Source of the DNA: Desulfobulbaceae bacterium BRH_c16a
Lineage (GTDB): Bacteria > Desulfobacterota > Desulfobulbia > Desulfobulbales > Desulfocapsaceae
NCBI GenBank assembly: GCA_000961725.1
Contig: LADS01000071.1
Span: forward strand, 1 to 64,000
Length of the DNA stretch: 64,000 nt
Direction of reading: 5' to 3'
The notes below the pieces were generated by a model that was given only the letters and a program-made list of their open reading frames with translations, searched no databases and was not told the origin of the DNA. This document shows positions 18,699-27,924 of the stretch, one piece after another (position 1 is the stretch's first letter; each line of letters opens with the position of its first letter). Made by a program: the position numbers and the translations under genes.

Positions 18699-19466
18699 TT
18701 GGATCTTTCAACCATAATAGGCATAGGTGCCGCGTTTGGACTTATGCTGATGGCTATTATTCAAGGCGGCCCATTAACGATTTTTATAAACGTTCCGTCC
18801 ATCTTGATAGTGTTTGGCGGTACCTTTGGCAACACTCTTGTTCATTATCCGTTCAGCGACGTATTCGACGCGATGAATGTCGCCAAAAAGACCTTTCTCT
18901 ACAAAGAAATACCGATCAACTCACTGATTGTCCAACTCATGGAGTTTGCCAATAAAGCGCGGAAGGAAGGCATTCTTGCTCTGCAGGGGGCTATGGAAAA
19001 AGTCGATGACGAATTCTTGAAAAAAGCGATGCAGATGGCCGTTGATGGTCAGGAGCCTGAGACACTTAGAAACATGCTCAACACTGAAATCGAGTATATC
19101 CAGATCCGCCATGGCAAAGGTGCCGAAATCTTCAGCTCAATCGCCGCCTATGCCCCGGCGATGGGCATGATAGGGACCCTGATCGGTCTTGTTCAAATGC
19201 TGCAGACTATGGGCGATCCTTCAACTATCGGGCCGGCGATGGCAGTTGCCCTTTTGACCACGTTTTATGGGGCTATTATCGCCAACGTCTTTTGCCTGCC
19301 GATGGCCGGTAAACTGAAACTCAGGTCCGCATCGGAAGTACTGACGAAAACCCTGATCATTGAAGGGATGCAATCGATTCTCTCGGGTGAGAATCCACGG
19401 ATTATGGAACAGAAACTGCATGCTTTCATTGCCCCCAAGCTTCGGGACTCGATTTATAACAAGTAA
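18699..19466 (+). CDS. motA: flagellar stator protein MotA
   Basis: A 255-residue inner-membrane stator subunit with four membrane segments. The third and fourth carry the conserved AAYAPAMGMIGTLIGLVQML and AVALLTTFYGAIIANVFCLP stretches with the functional prolines. The cytoplasmic loop between segments two and three is the FliG-contacting region. The start is TTG at 18699, supported by a good atggaggga ribosome binding site 6 bases upstream and by the family length. motB follows after 8 bases. Confidence 0.94.
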   Translation: MDLSTIIGIGAAFGLMLMAIIQGGPLTIFINVPSILIVFGGTFGNTLVHYPFSDVFDAMNVAKKTFLYKEIPINSLIVQLMEFANKARKEGILALQGAMEKVDDEFLKKAMQMAVDGQEPETLRNMLNTEIEYIQIRHGKGAEIFSSIAAYAPAMGMIGTLIGLVQMLQTMGDPSTIGPAMAVALLTTFYGAIIANVFCLPMAGKLKLRSASEVLTKTLIIEGMQSILSGENPRIMEQKLHAFIAPKLRDSIYNK

Positions 19467-19474
19467 AGGTTGAT

Positions 19475-20260
19475 ATGGCGGAAGAGACAAAAAAACAGGA
19501 AAAACCAAAAAGCTTGAAAAAGGATGATCGTCCGGCCGGCGCCCCAAGCTGGATGGTTACCTATTCGGATCTGGTTACTCTTCTGCTCACCTTTTTTGTC
19601 CTCCTGTTGTCCATGTCCAGTTTGGATCCCATCCGTTTTAACAGTGCCTCAAAATCGCTCAAAGAGGCTTTTAATATCCATGACGTTCCATCGCAAACCA
19701 AGTATATCATTCCCGTGCTTCCCTCCCCGTCAATCCCCCAGATTTCTCCCATCCTGGAACAGACAACGGAAAAGGTCCATGAAAAAATCAAATCGCAAAT
19801 CGATGCTCTTCGACTCAATAGCCAGGTAGGGGTGCTGAAGAGAGATGACGAATCCATCGTTCTCAGGATAAACGATTCGGTACTCTTTGAACCCGGCCAG
19901 GCAAAGATAACTCCGCGTTCATATCCAATCCTGAGAGATATTGCCGATATAATTCGCCCTCTGCCGATGGACCTGAGAATTGAAGGTCATACCGACGACA
20001 CTCCCGTAGCCGGTTCGCAATTCGGTAATTGGGATCTTTCGGTCAGCAGGTCGGTCTCCGTGTTACGGTTTTTTGCTCAAAGCGATCTTCTTGCCCTGGA
20101 TCGAATGGCTTCAGTCGGTTACGGCCTCGACCGGCCTGTTGTGCCGAATAGCGATGAGGCGGCCAGGGCATTGAACAGGAGGGTCGATTTTGTGCTCAGA
20201 CTGAAGAGCAATACCTCACGGGAAAAAATCGGCACACCGAGAAACACGGTGCCACTTTAA
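19475..20260 (+). CDS. motB: flagellar stator protein MotB
   Basis: A 261-residue stator subunit with one membrane helix (about residues 27-47). The proton- or sodium-binding Asp is at residue 32 in WMVTYSDLVTLLLTFF. The C-terminal OmpA-like peptidoglycan-binding domain has LRIEGHTDDTPV and SVGYGLDRPVVPN, ending in NRRVDFVL. The ion used cannot be told safely from the sequence alone. Confidence 0.94.
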   Translation: MAEETKKQEKPKSLKKDDRPAGAPSWMVTYSDLVTLLLTFFVLLLSMSSLDPIRFNSASKSLKEAFNIHDVPSQTKYIIPVLPSPSIPQISPILEQTTEKVHEKIKSQIDALRLNSQVGVLKRDDESIVLRINDSVLFEPGQAKITPRSYPILRDIADIIRPLPMDLRIEGHTDDTPVAGSQFGNWDLSVSRSVSVLRFFAQSDLLALDRMASVGYGLDRPVVPNSDEAARALNRRVDFVLRLKSNTSREKIGTPRNTVPL

Positions 20261-20315
20261 GATAAGAGCCGTGTAGACCATCAGTACATCAAAAAACGAT
20301 TAAGGGACTTGAAAT

Positions 20316-20819
20316 ATGGCTGAAAAGAAAGAGATCCAAACCGATAAAGGTGGGAATAAGAAAAAGATGTTTCTCATTATCGGCATAATTGTGCTTGTAC
20401 TTCTGGCAGGGGCCGGCACTGCGGCATTTTTCTTGTTGAAGAAGAGCCCCGATACCAAAGAACAGCAAAATCCGGCAAGCCAGGTGTCCGTCCCCGAACT
20501 TAACCAGATGGCCCAAATAGGCCCCATGGTCAATATCGAAGAGTTTATCATCAATATAATCAGTGCCGACACACCCCATTACGTCAAAGCCACATTTGCT
20601 ATCGAGTTGACCAACGAGGAGGTCAAAACAGAAGTGGAATTGAGAATGCCGCAAATGCGGGATGCCATCCTTCTGCTGATAGGCAACAAATCTTTCGAAG
20701 AACTGCAGGATCTCCAGGGCAAGAATCAGCTGAAGGCGGAAATCACCAGCAAGATCAATTCGTTTTTGAAATCCGGCAAGGTAAAAGCCGTGTATTTCAC
20801 CAATTTTGTGGTGCAATAA
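20316..20819 (+). CDS. fliL: flagellar basal body-associated protein FliL
   Basis: A 167-residue single-pass membrane protein that surrounds and supports the stator. It has a basic N-terminus, one membrane helix (about residues 18-40), a linker rich in Lys/Pro/Gln, and a periplasmic FliL domain with EEFIINIISADTPHYVKATF and ending in VKAVYFTNFVVQ. It stands between motB and fliM, its normal place. Confidence 0.92.
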   Translation: MAEKKEIQTDKGGNKKKMFLIIGIIVLVLLAGAGTAAFFLLKKSPDTKEQQNPASQVSVPELNQMAQIGPMVNIEEFIINIISADTPHYVKATFAIELTNEEVKTEVELRMPQMRDAILLLIGNKSFEELQDLQGKNQLKAEITSKINSFLKSGKVKAVYFTNFVVQ

Positions 20820-20992
20820 ACAGTAACCCTTCACCAGCACCCCATTTTCGTCCGATCAGGCCACCTCACATAGCCAACTATAGCTCGGCGGCCTGCTTGA
20901 ACGAACCTGGAGCACTGGATGAACGGTTACAAATCCAGGTTATTCAGTCTTTTGAGACCAGAGAAGGATTACCAATAAACATATCACAGCTC

Positions 20993-21973
20993 ATGGAACA
21001 GATTCTCAATAAAACGGAAATATCCGATCTTCTGAAGGCGATCAGGGAAGGCAGGGTTCCCCTCGATATCGACGACAAAGAGCAGGATGCTTTTCTCGCC
21101 TGCACCCCGGTAAATCTTTTTCAGCTCACCCGTCCCGACAGCGAGCTTTTTCGGATTCCCAATTTCGATATCATTCTCGATATATTTTGCCGCACCTACG
21201 CCACCTCTCTGACCAACCTTCTGCAAAGAAATTTTTCAATCACCAGAACAGGTCTCGAGAGCTATGAGTTTCAAAAATTCATGGCCGACAAGCACAGCCC
21301 GGGGGCCATCGGCATTCTTGATATGCCGCCGTTGAAATACGGCTCTCTTATTATTTTCGATGCCGCTTTATCCTTTTCAATGCTCGAAATCATGCTGGGA
21401 GCTTCCAGCGAGCTCGAATCGCTTCATCTCGATCGCCGCCTCACCACCATTGAACTGAATATTCTGAAGACCTTGCTCTCCAACGCCTGTCACGACCTCG
21501 ACAAGTCCTTCAACCAGTTGCTGGAAATGCATACTTCCTTGATCAAACTGGAAAATAATGCCCGCCTTGTCTCCATTGTCGAGCCGGACGCCGAGGTTAT
21601 CGTCGGGACATTCGTGGTGAAAGTCGGCGAGCAGTCGGGACAGATCCATCTGGTCTTTCCGTTTGCCACGCTTGAACCGCTTCGGGATGTCCTGAAGCAG
21701 TTGCTCAATATTTCCACCACTACCCAGAGCACCTGGCAGGCTGTGCTCGAGGATGAAGTACAGCAGGTCGCGGCATCGATCACAGCTCTTTCCGGGAACA
21801 TAACGCTTTCGATCAATCAGATCCTGCAGCTGAAGGAAGGCGATCTTCTCGAGCTTGATTACGATCCGAATGCACCGCTGAAAGTTATGGTTGAAGACAA
21901 ACTGAAGTTTTATGCAATTCCCGGAACACATAATGGCAAAAAAGCCATCAGTCTTACCGGCACCAATACATGA
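20993..21973 (+). CDS. fliM: flagellar motor switch protein FliM
   Basis: The central C-ring protein that binds CheY-P and FliG. From ATG at 20993 it is 326 residues and begins MEQILNKTEISDLLKAI, matching the N-terminal CheY-binding motif (ILSQxEIDALL) at the usual place. An in-frame TTG at 20897 would add 32 residues before that motif, which is atypical, but neither start has a clear ribosome binding site. The middle CheC-like domain (LIIFDAALSFSMLEIMLG) and a C-terminal SpoA domain (KEGDLLELDYDPNAPLKVMV) are present. It overlaps no neighbour and is followed by fliN. Confidence 0.93.
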   Translation: MEQILNKTEISDLLKAIREGRVPLDIDDKEQDAFLACTPVNLFQLTRPDSELFRIPNFDIILDIFCRTYATSLTNLLQRNFSITRTGLESYEFQKFMADKHSPGAIGILDMPPLKYGSLIIFDAALSFSMLEIMLGASSELESLHLDRRLTTIELNILKTLLSNACHDLDKSFNQLLEMHTSLIKLENNARLVSIVEPDAEVIVGTFVVKVGEQSGQIHLVFPFATLEPLRDVLKQLLNISTTTQSTWQAVLEDEVQQVAASITALSGNITLSINQILQLKEGDLLELDYDPNAPLKVMVEDKLKFYAIPGTHNGKKAISLTGTNT

Positions 21974-21983
21974 AAGGAATACA

Positions 21984-22355
21984 ATGATGAAACCAACCGC
22001 CAACACCCGACCCGACCCCGAGGAGATCAAAGAACTTCTCCAGGACGATGCGGCAAGCAATCCAAAAACTGCAAAACCTGCAGATCTGAAACCCGGCAGA
22101 GGGCTCGATTTCCTCTACGATATTCCCTTGCAGATATCAGTAGAGGTCGGCCGGAGCAAAATCCTGCTGAGAGATTTGCTGAAAATGGGTGAAGGGTACG
22201 TAATCGAACTGGATAAACTGGCCGGAGAGCCCCTTGATCTGTACGTCAACTCCAGACTCATTGCCCGGGGGGAAGCGGTGATGGTCGGCGAGAAGTTTGG
22301 AATCCGGCTGACGGATGTAGTCAGCACCTCCGATCGCATCGAAAACCTCGGGTAA
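21984..22355 (+). CDS. fliN: flagellar motor switch protein FliN
   Basis: A 123-residue C-ring protein consisting of a short variable N-terminus and a SpoA domain: LYDIPLQISVEVGRSKILLR, then GYVIELDKLAGEPLDLYVN and EKFGIRLTDVV. The start at 21984 (gaaaggaataca ribosome binding site) is preferred; the open frame extends 24 codons back into fliM. It is not a FliY fusion, as no CheC domain is attached. Confidence 0.94.
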   Translation: MMKPTANTRPDPEEIKELLQDDAASNPKTAKPADLKPGRGLDFLYDIPLQISVEVGRSKILLRDLLKMGEGYVIELDKLAGEPLDLYVNSRLIARGEAVMVGEKFGIRLTDVVSTSDRIENLG

Positions 22356-22366
22356 GGAAATATTTT

Positions 22367-22678
22367 ATGGGAGAACTGGATTCTTATCTCAGAATGATCT
22401 GGGGCCTGCTCATCGTTCTTGGCATCATTCTTTTACTCTATGCACTGCTGAAGAAAAGATTTTCCCTCCTTGCCAATTCCCCGGAACAACAGATCAAAAT
22501 CCTTGAGATGAAACCACTCATGGGAAGAAAGGCTCTCTGTCTCGTCGAAGTAAGGGGGCAGGAGTATCTCATCGCGATAAGTGGCGACCGGATCAGTCCC
22601 ATTGCCACCATTGCCAAAAAATCGGTCTCGTCCTTTGCCGACACACTGAAAAATACAGGAGCGGACTCCAAACCATGA
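22367..22678 (+). CDS. fliO: flagellar biosynthesis protein FliO
   Basis: A 103-residue membrane protein that helps assemble the FliP ring of the export gate. It has one N-terminal membrane helix (about residues 11-28) and a FliO/YscR-like domain (EQQIKILEMKPLMGRKALCL then YLIAISGDRISPIAT). It overlaps fliP by 4 bases (ATGA). Confidence 0.9.
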   Translation: MGELDSYLRMIWGLLIVLGIILLLYALLKKRFSLLANSPEQQIKILEMKPLMGRKALCLVEVRGQEYLIAISGDRISPIATIAKKSVSSFADTLKNTGADSKP

Positions 22679-23439
22679 TGTCCAGATTTTCATTTTTCAG
22701 GACATCGCCGATACTGTTTGGCTTTTTCCTTTATTTAATGTTTCCGGACACGGCAGGAGCTGTCGCCCTGCCGAACATCACCTTCGGCATAGACGATGCT
22801 CAGGAACCTCAGCAGATCTCCAATGCCCTCCAGGTGCTTTTTGTCCTCACTGTTTTCTCAGTAGCCCCGGCTATTCTGCTGATGACCACCTGTTTCACCC
22901 GCATCGTCATTGTCTTGAGTTTTATCCGGCAGGCTATGGGGACCCAGAATATGCCTCCGAATCAGGTGATACTGGGGTTGTCCCTGTTTTTATCTTTTTT
23001 CATCATGTCGCCGACCCTGAACCGCATCAACCAGGAAGCCCTGCAACCGTATCTTAACGAGCAGATCAGTCAGCCTGTTGCGCTGGAAAAAGCGCTGGAA
23101 CCCATGCGTGAATTCATGTTCAGTCAGGTTCGCGAGGAGGAACTGATCCTGCTGACCGACATAACCATGACATCCGACCCCGCCATGAAGGAAGAAATTC
23201 CGACGATGACCCTGATTCCCGCCTTCATGCTTTCCGAGTTGAAACGGGCGTTTCAGATGGGTTTCATGATTTATATCCCTTTCCTGGTTATTGACATGAT
23301 TGTTGCATCGGTTCTCATGTCAATGGGAATGATGATGCTCCCCCCGGTTATTATTTCCATGCCATTCAAGCTGCTGCTCTTTGTCCTTGTCGACGGATGG
23401 AACCTTGTTGTCGGATCTCTGATAAAAAGCTTCGGCTAG
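22675..23439 (+). CDS. fliP: flagellar export gate protein FliP
   Basis: A 254-residue core channel protein of the flagellar type III export gate. It has an N-terminal signal peptide (LFGFFLYLMFPDTAGA) and the family signatures TCFTRIVIVLSFIRQAMGTQ and FMIYIPFLVIDMIVASVL with SMGMMMLPPVIISMPFKLLL. The stop codon TAG forms part of the left end of a palindromic element inserted before fliQ. Confidence 0.95.
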   Translation: MMSRFSFFRTSPILFGFFLYLMFPDTAGAVALPNITFGIDDAQEPQQISNALQVLFVLTVFSVAPAILLMTTCFTRIVIVLSFIRQAMGTQNMPPNQVILGLSLFLSFFIMSPTLNRINQEALQPYLNEQISQPVALEKALEPMREFMFSQVREEELILLTDITMTSDPAMKEEIPTMTLIPAFMLSELKRAFQMGFMIYIPFLVIDMIVASVLMSMGMMMLPPVIISMPFKLLLFVLVDGWNLVVGSLIKSFG

Positions 23440-23579
23440 TGTCTGTCCAGAAATGAGATATTTTGTTCTAAATCGAGGCGCTCGATGAATTTAACCACAG
23501 GCATATAGTTGATTTCCGAGGATTAAATTTTGAGAGCAACGAAGAGTTAGGGCAAAATAGCCATTTATGGACAGACACT
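23438..23579 (+). repeat. 142-bp MITE-like palindromic element between fliP and fliQ
   Basis: The ends are inverted repeats: agtgtctgtcca at 23438 and tggacagacact ending at 23579. The similarity continues inward (tattttg, cta, gctc, aatttaa match in order), so the whole element can fold as one long imperfect hairpin with arms of about 55-60 bases and a loop around cacaggcatatagttgattt. No open frame lies inside. It separates two genes that normally abut and begins within the fliP stop codon. Confidence 0.75.
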
Positions 23580-23619
23580 CACCTTTTTCTACAAGCTGTA
23601 ACGACGGTAAAGGAGCCCC

Positions 23620-23883
23620 ATGAATCCGGAACTTGCCATAGATATATGCCGGAAGGCGGTTCAGACTGTTTTGATGGGGTCGGCCCCCATGCTCATTATC
23701 GGCCTCATCATCGGCTTGATCGTCTCTATCTTTCAGGCGGCAACACAGATCAATGAGCAGACACTTACCTTTGTGCCGAAGATTGTCGCGGTATTCATAA
23801 GCATACTGATATTCGGACCCTGGCTGATCAACCTTCTAGTCACCTTTACGATCGGACTTTTTGAAGTCATGGCCACCCTCTGA
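23620..23883 (+). CDS. fliQ: flagellar export gate protein FliQ
   Basis: An 87-residue protein with two membrane helices that wraps the FliP/FliR pore. Diagnostic stretches are PMLIIGLIIGLIVSIFQAAT, QINEQTLTFVPKIVAV and GPWLINLLVTF. It has an aaggagccc ribosome binding site. It is separated from fliP by 180 bases because of the palindromic insertion, and its stop is 2 bases before the fliR ATG. Confidence 0.94.
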   Translation: MNPELAIDICRKAVQTVLMGSAPMLIIGLIIGLIVSIFQAATQINEQTLTFVPKIVAVFISILIFGPWLINLLVTFTIGLFEVMATL

Positions 23884-23885
23884 AT

Positions 23886-24674
23886 ATGCCTGTCGATATC
23901 CAGCTTATTCCCCTTGAACAGTTTCAAACCTTTCTTGTCGTCACCAGCAGGGTGGCCGGTTTCATAGCGGCCATTCCCGTCATCTCGGCCTCGCAGACTC
24001 CCGCCCGCATAAAAACCGCCTTAGTCTTTGCAACATCGCTGGTGCTATTCCCCATCATGGGCGACGCCGTACCCAAAATGAGCTTTTCTCCAATCCCCTT
24101 TGCCCTTGTGATAGTTTCCGAGCTTCTGCTCGGGCTTCTCCTGGGCCTTGTATCGCGGCTTATTTTTACCGCTGTCGAATTCGGCGCTACCGTCATCGGC
24201 TACCAGATGGGATTTGCCGCAGCAAATGTGTTCGATCCGCAGAGCGAGAGGCAGGTTGCTCTTATTTCCCAGTTTCAGAATGTATTTGCTATTCTCATTT
24301 TTCTTGCCATCAACGGACACCATCTTTTCCTGCAGACCGCAGTGATGTCCTATGAATACCTGCCGCCCGGCCAGCTCGATCTTTCCGGTGAAGCCATCCC
24401 TTTTCTCATGCAATTGACCTCCCATATGTTCGCCATCGGGGTTCAATTCAGCGCGCCGGTACTTGCCGTTCTTCTTCTTTCCGGTCTTATTCTCGGCATT
24501 ATGGCCCGGGTATTTCCGCAGCTGAATGTTTTTCTCCTCTCCTTTCCACTCAACATCGGAACCGGCTTCATTGTCATTGCTTTGACACTCGGCATGGCGT
24601 CAACACTCATTAGACGGGAATTTGACAGCCTCGTCGAAAGGTTTTTAACTTTGCTTTCTTATCTTGCCCCCTGA
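23886..24674 (+). CDS. fliR: flagellar export gate protein FliR
   Basis: A 262-residue polytopic membrane protein completing the FliP-FliQ-FliR pore. It shows about six hydrophobic helices and the family stretches SRVAGFIAAIPVISASQTPA, EFGATVIGYQMGFAAANVFD and FPQLNVFLLSFPLNIGTGF. Start and spacing to fliQ suggest translational coupling. FlhB follows after 83 bases. Confidence 0.94.
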   Translation: MPVDIQLIPLEQFQTFLVVTSRVAGFIAAIPVISASQTPARIKTALVFATSLVLFPIMGDAVPKMSFSPIPFALVIVSELLLGLLLGLVSRLIFTAVEFGATVIGYQMGFAAANVFDPQSERQVALISQFQNVFAILIFLAINGHHLFLQTAVMSYEYLPPGQLDLSGEAIPFLMQLTSHMFAIGVQFSAPVLAVLLLSGLILGIMARVFPQLNVFLLSFPLNIGTGFIVIALTLGMASTLIRREFDSLVERFLTLLSYLAP

Positions 24675-24757
24675 TAATCATGAAACGGAAAATCTTGCTG
24701 AAATTATCAGGATATAAAATGATTGAAATACTCATGACCTCAACAAACGTTTAATCA

Positions 24758-25828
24758 ATGGCAGAAGAAAGCCAATCAGGAGGGGAAAAGACAGAGGCCC
24801 CGTCATCGAAACGCCGCGATGATTTCAGGAAAAAAGGTCAGGTCGCCCAAAGCAAGGAAGTGCAGACCGCCGCCCTTTTTACGATTGTCCTCCTGTTCTG
24901 GCTGATGTATCTGCCGACTTTCTGGCAGGGGTTCACTACCCTCATTTTTTCGATCTGGCAATCAAGCGGGGAGTTTGAGGTCACTGCCGCCTCTACCATG
25001 TCCCTTGCCTTCTTTCTCGTGCAGAAAATCGGGCTGCTCCTCGCCCCGCTCTTCCTGCTGGTTTTAATCATCGGATTCTTCTCCAGCTTCTTCCAGTTCG
25101 GTTGGCTGATCACCGCCAAACCTCTCTTCCCCGACTTTGCCAAACTCAATCCGATAACCGGAGCGGCTCGGTTTTTTTCGAAGAAATCGTTAATCGAGGT
25201 AGTTAAATCTATTTTAAAAGTACTACTTATCGGCTGGGTCGCCTTTGCAACCGTCTTCGATAATTTTGCCGAAGCCCTCGTCCTCGCCGACACAAGTGTC
25301 GGCATGACGCTCAGCTATCTGGCCAAAATCTCGGCTCTGGTCATGGCCAAGATTTGTGCCATTCTCATCCTCATTGCGTTTCTCGACTTCATCTTCGTCA
25401 GATGGGAACTCGAGGAAAAAATGAAAATGACCAAACAGGAGGTAAAGGAAGAATACAAGGAAAGCGAAGGCGACCCCCATATCAAGGCACAGATTCGTTC
25501 GATCCAGCAGGAAATGGCCCGGAAGCGAATGATGGCGGAAGTGCCCAAAGCCGATGTTGTCGTCACCAATCCGACTCATCTCTCCGTCGCCATCCGCTAT
25601 GATTCGAAAAAAATGGATTCACCGGTCGTTGTCGCCAAGGGAGCCGACCACCTGGCCATGAAAATCAGGGAAATCGCCCGCCAACACGACATCCCCCTCG
25701 TCGAGAACCCGCCCGTGGCTCGATTATTGCATAAACTCGACCTAGGAGAACGTATACCCGAAGATCTCTTCAAAGCTGTCGCTGAGATTCTCGCCCATGT
25801 ATATTCATTGAAAGGCAAGATACATTAA
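24758..25828 (+). CDS. flhB: flagellar export specificity-switch protein FlhB
   Basis: A 356-residue export-gate protein with four membrane helices and a cytoplasmic autocleaving domain. The cleavage motif NPTH is intact at residues 271-274 (VVTNPTHLSVAIRYD). The N-terminus (GEKTEAPSSKRRDDFRKKGQ) is canonical. It would switch export from hook to filament substrates on contact with FliK. The stop overlaps the flhA start by one base (TAATG). Confidence 0.95.
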   Translation: MAEESQSGGEKTEAPSSKRRDDFRKKGQVAQSKEVQTAALFTIVLLFWLMYLPTFWQGFTTLIFSIWQSSGEFEVTAASTMSLAFFLVQKIGLLLAPLFLLVLIIGFFSSFFQFGWLITAKPLFPDFAKLNPITGAARFFSKKSLIEVVKSILKVLLIGWVAFATVFDNFAEALVLADTSVGMTLSYLAKISALVMAKICAILILIAFLDFIFVRWELEEKMKMTKQEVKEEYKESEGDPHIKAQIRSIQQEMARKRMMAEVPKADVVVTNPTHLSVAIRYDSKKMDSPVVVAKGADHLAMKIREIARQHDIPLVENPPVARLLHKLDLGERIPEDLFKAVAEILAHVYSLKGKIH

Positions 25829-27924
25829 TGGAACTGACCTCTGTACAAAACGCCCTGAGCAACCTGCAGTACAAGCAGCTGCTCGGCCGAAGCGACGTCA
25901 TCGCCGCCGTGGGTCTGGTATCCATTCTGATGATCATGATCATCCCTTTGCCTTCGATTATTCTCGATCTTTTTCTTTCGATGAATATCACCATTGCCCT
26001 GCTTATACTCATCCTCAGTCTGTATACGGTGAAGGCGACCGATTTTTCCATATTCCCGTCTCTTCTTCTGGTAACCACCCTTTTCAGGTTATCGCTGAAT
26101 GTAGCATCCACCCGGCTTATCCTCCTTCATGGCGATGAAGGCCCCGCCGCCGCCGGTTCGGTTATTCAGGCCTTCGGCCAATTTGTCGTCGGCGGCAATT
26201 ATCTGGTTGGTGTAGTCATCTTTGTTATACTCGTTCTCATCAACTTTATGGTCATTACCAAAGGCGCCGGCCGGGTGGCAGAAGTTGCCGCACGGTTCAC
26301 CCTTGATGCCATGCCGGGAAAGCAGATGGCTATCGATGCCGACCTCAACGCCGGTCTGATCAATGAAGACCAGGCGCGAAAACGTCGGGAAGATATCGCC
26401 AAAGAGTCCAACTTTTACGGAGCAATGGACGGTGCCTCGAAATTCGTCAAAGGCGATGCCATCGCCGGCATCATCATAACGCTGGTCAATATCGGCGCCG
26501 GTTTCGTCATCGGCGTTGCCCAGAAAGGCATGCCGATAGCCGAAGCGGCTGCCAACTATACCATTCTGACGGTGGGAGATGGTCTTGTCGGCCAGATTCC
26601 AGCCCTTATCATCTCAACCGCCGCCGGTCTGCTGGTTACCCGCACGACCGGGGAGAAAGATTTCGGCAGCGACCTGAAGAAACAGTTTTCCAGCAGCGCC
26701 GTGGCTCTGTGGGTCGTCTCCGGTATTCTTCTTCTTTTTGCCCTTATTCCCGGACTGCCTTTTCTGCCATTTCTCATCCTCTCCTGCTCGCTTGCACTTC
26801 TGGCGTATCAGATCGATAAATCGCAAAAGCTCGTCGAAGAAAAAGCCGCGGAACCAGTCGAACAAGCCCCGGTGCGGAAAGAAGAGAACTACGAAGAGAT
26901 GCTGCATGTCGACCTTCTGCAGCTCGAAGTCGGTTACGGTTTAATCCCCTTTGTCGACTCCACCCAGGATGGCGAACTGCTTAACCGGATCCAGTCGATC
27001 CGCAAACAGTTTGCCATAAACAATGGTTTCATCGTCCCGCCGGTCCATATCAGGGACAACCTGCAGTTGACCCCGAATCAATACACCTTCTCGCTGAAAG
27101 GGGTAAAAGTCGCCCAGTCTGAGATCCTGCCCGGCCACTTCATGGCCATGGACCCAGGCATGGTGACCGAGACTATGCGGGGTATAGTCACCACCGAACC
27201 GGCCTTCGGCCTGCCCGCCCTGTGGATTACTTCGGACAAGAAGGACAGAGCCCAGATTGCCGGCTATACGGTTGTCGACTGCACCACCGTCATGGCAACA
27301 CATATCAGTGAAATCATCAAGCAGCACGCCCATGAACTGATAGGACGCCAGGAAGTCCAGGGGCTGCTCGACAATCTCTCGAAAAATTATCCCAAACTGG
27401 TTGAAGAGCTTGTGCCGGGCGTCCTTGCTCTTGGGACCATCATGCGAGTCCTGCAGAACCTCCTGAAAGAAGGTGTCTCCATCCGCGATCTGCGGACGAT
27501 CCTCGAGACCATGGCGGACTGGGCACAAGCCACTCAGGATACCGATGTGTTGACCGAATATGTCCGGCATGCCTTATCGAGAACGATCAGCAGCGAGCTG
27601 GCCGTCAACGGCATCATCCCGGTCATCACCCTGTCCCGAGCCACCGAAGATGCCATCAGAAATTCCATCCAGCACAAGGAAACCGGGGCCTACCTGTCGA
27701 TCGATCCAATAATTGCCCAGCGCATCCTCGACTCCATCGGCAAGGGCATTACTCTCTTTGACGGCGGCAGCAGGCCTGTGTTGCTGGCGGCACCGCAGAT
27801 TCGACCGTATGTCAGAAGTCTTACCGAAAGATATTACCCGGCGCTGGCCATTATTTCACACAACGAGGTCATACCGAACCTCAAAGTCAGATCTCTCGGC
27901 ACGGTGAACATGGATGCAAGTTAG
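25828..27924 (+). CDS. flhA: flagellar export gate protein FlhA
   Basis: A 698-residue export-gate protein. The N-terminal half has about eight membrane helices and the FHIPEP region between them (AEVAARFTLDAMPGKQMAID then ADLNAGLINEDQARKRR). The C-terminal half, from about residue 330, is the cytoplasmic ring that docks chaperone-substrate complexes. The end overlaps the flhF start by 11 bases. The length is normal and no break is seen. Confidence 0.96.
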   Translation: MELTSVQNALSNLQYKQLLGRSDVIAAVGLVSILMIMIIPLPSIILDLFLSMNITIALLILILSLYTVKATDFSIFPSLLLVTTLFRLSLNVASTRLILLHGDEGPAAAGSVIQAFGQFVVGGNYLVGVVIFVILVLINFMVITKGAGRVAEVAARFTLDAMPGKQMAIDADLNAGLINEDQARKRREDIAKESNFYGAMDGASKFVKGDAIAGIIITLVNIGAGFVIGVAQKGMPIAEAAANYTILTVGDGLVGQIPALIISTAAGLLVTRTTGEKDFGSDLKKQFSSSAVALWVVSGILLLFALIPGLPFLPFLILSCSLALLAYQIDKSQKLVEEKAAEPVEQAPVRKEENYEEMLHVDLLQLEVGYGLIPFVDSTQDGELLNRIQSIRKQFAINNGFIVPPVHIRDNLQLTPNQYTFSLKGVKVAQSEILPGHFMAMDPGMVTETMRGIVTTEPAFGLPALWITSDKKDRAQIAGYTVVDCTTVMATHISEIIKQHAHELIGRQEVQGLLDNLSKNYPKLVEELVPGVLALGTIMRVLQNLLKEGVSIRDLRTILETMADWAQATQDTDVLTEYVRHALSRTISSELAVNGIIPVITLSRATEDAIRNSIQHKETGAYLSIDPIIAQRILDSIGKGITLFDGGSRPVLLAAPQIRPYVRSLTERYYPALAIISHNEVIPNLKVRSLGTVNMDAS

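Noticed and set aside
20918-20977. A 19-codon leader peptide frame before fliM
   Set aside because: It has an ATG with a weak purine-rich stretch, but the coding is too short to support, and no attenuator structure was evident.
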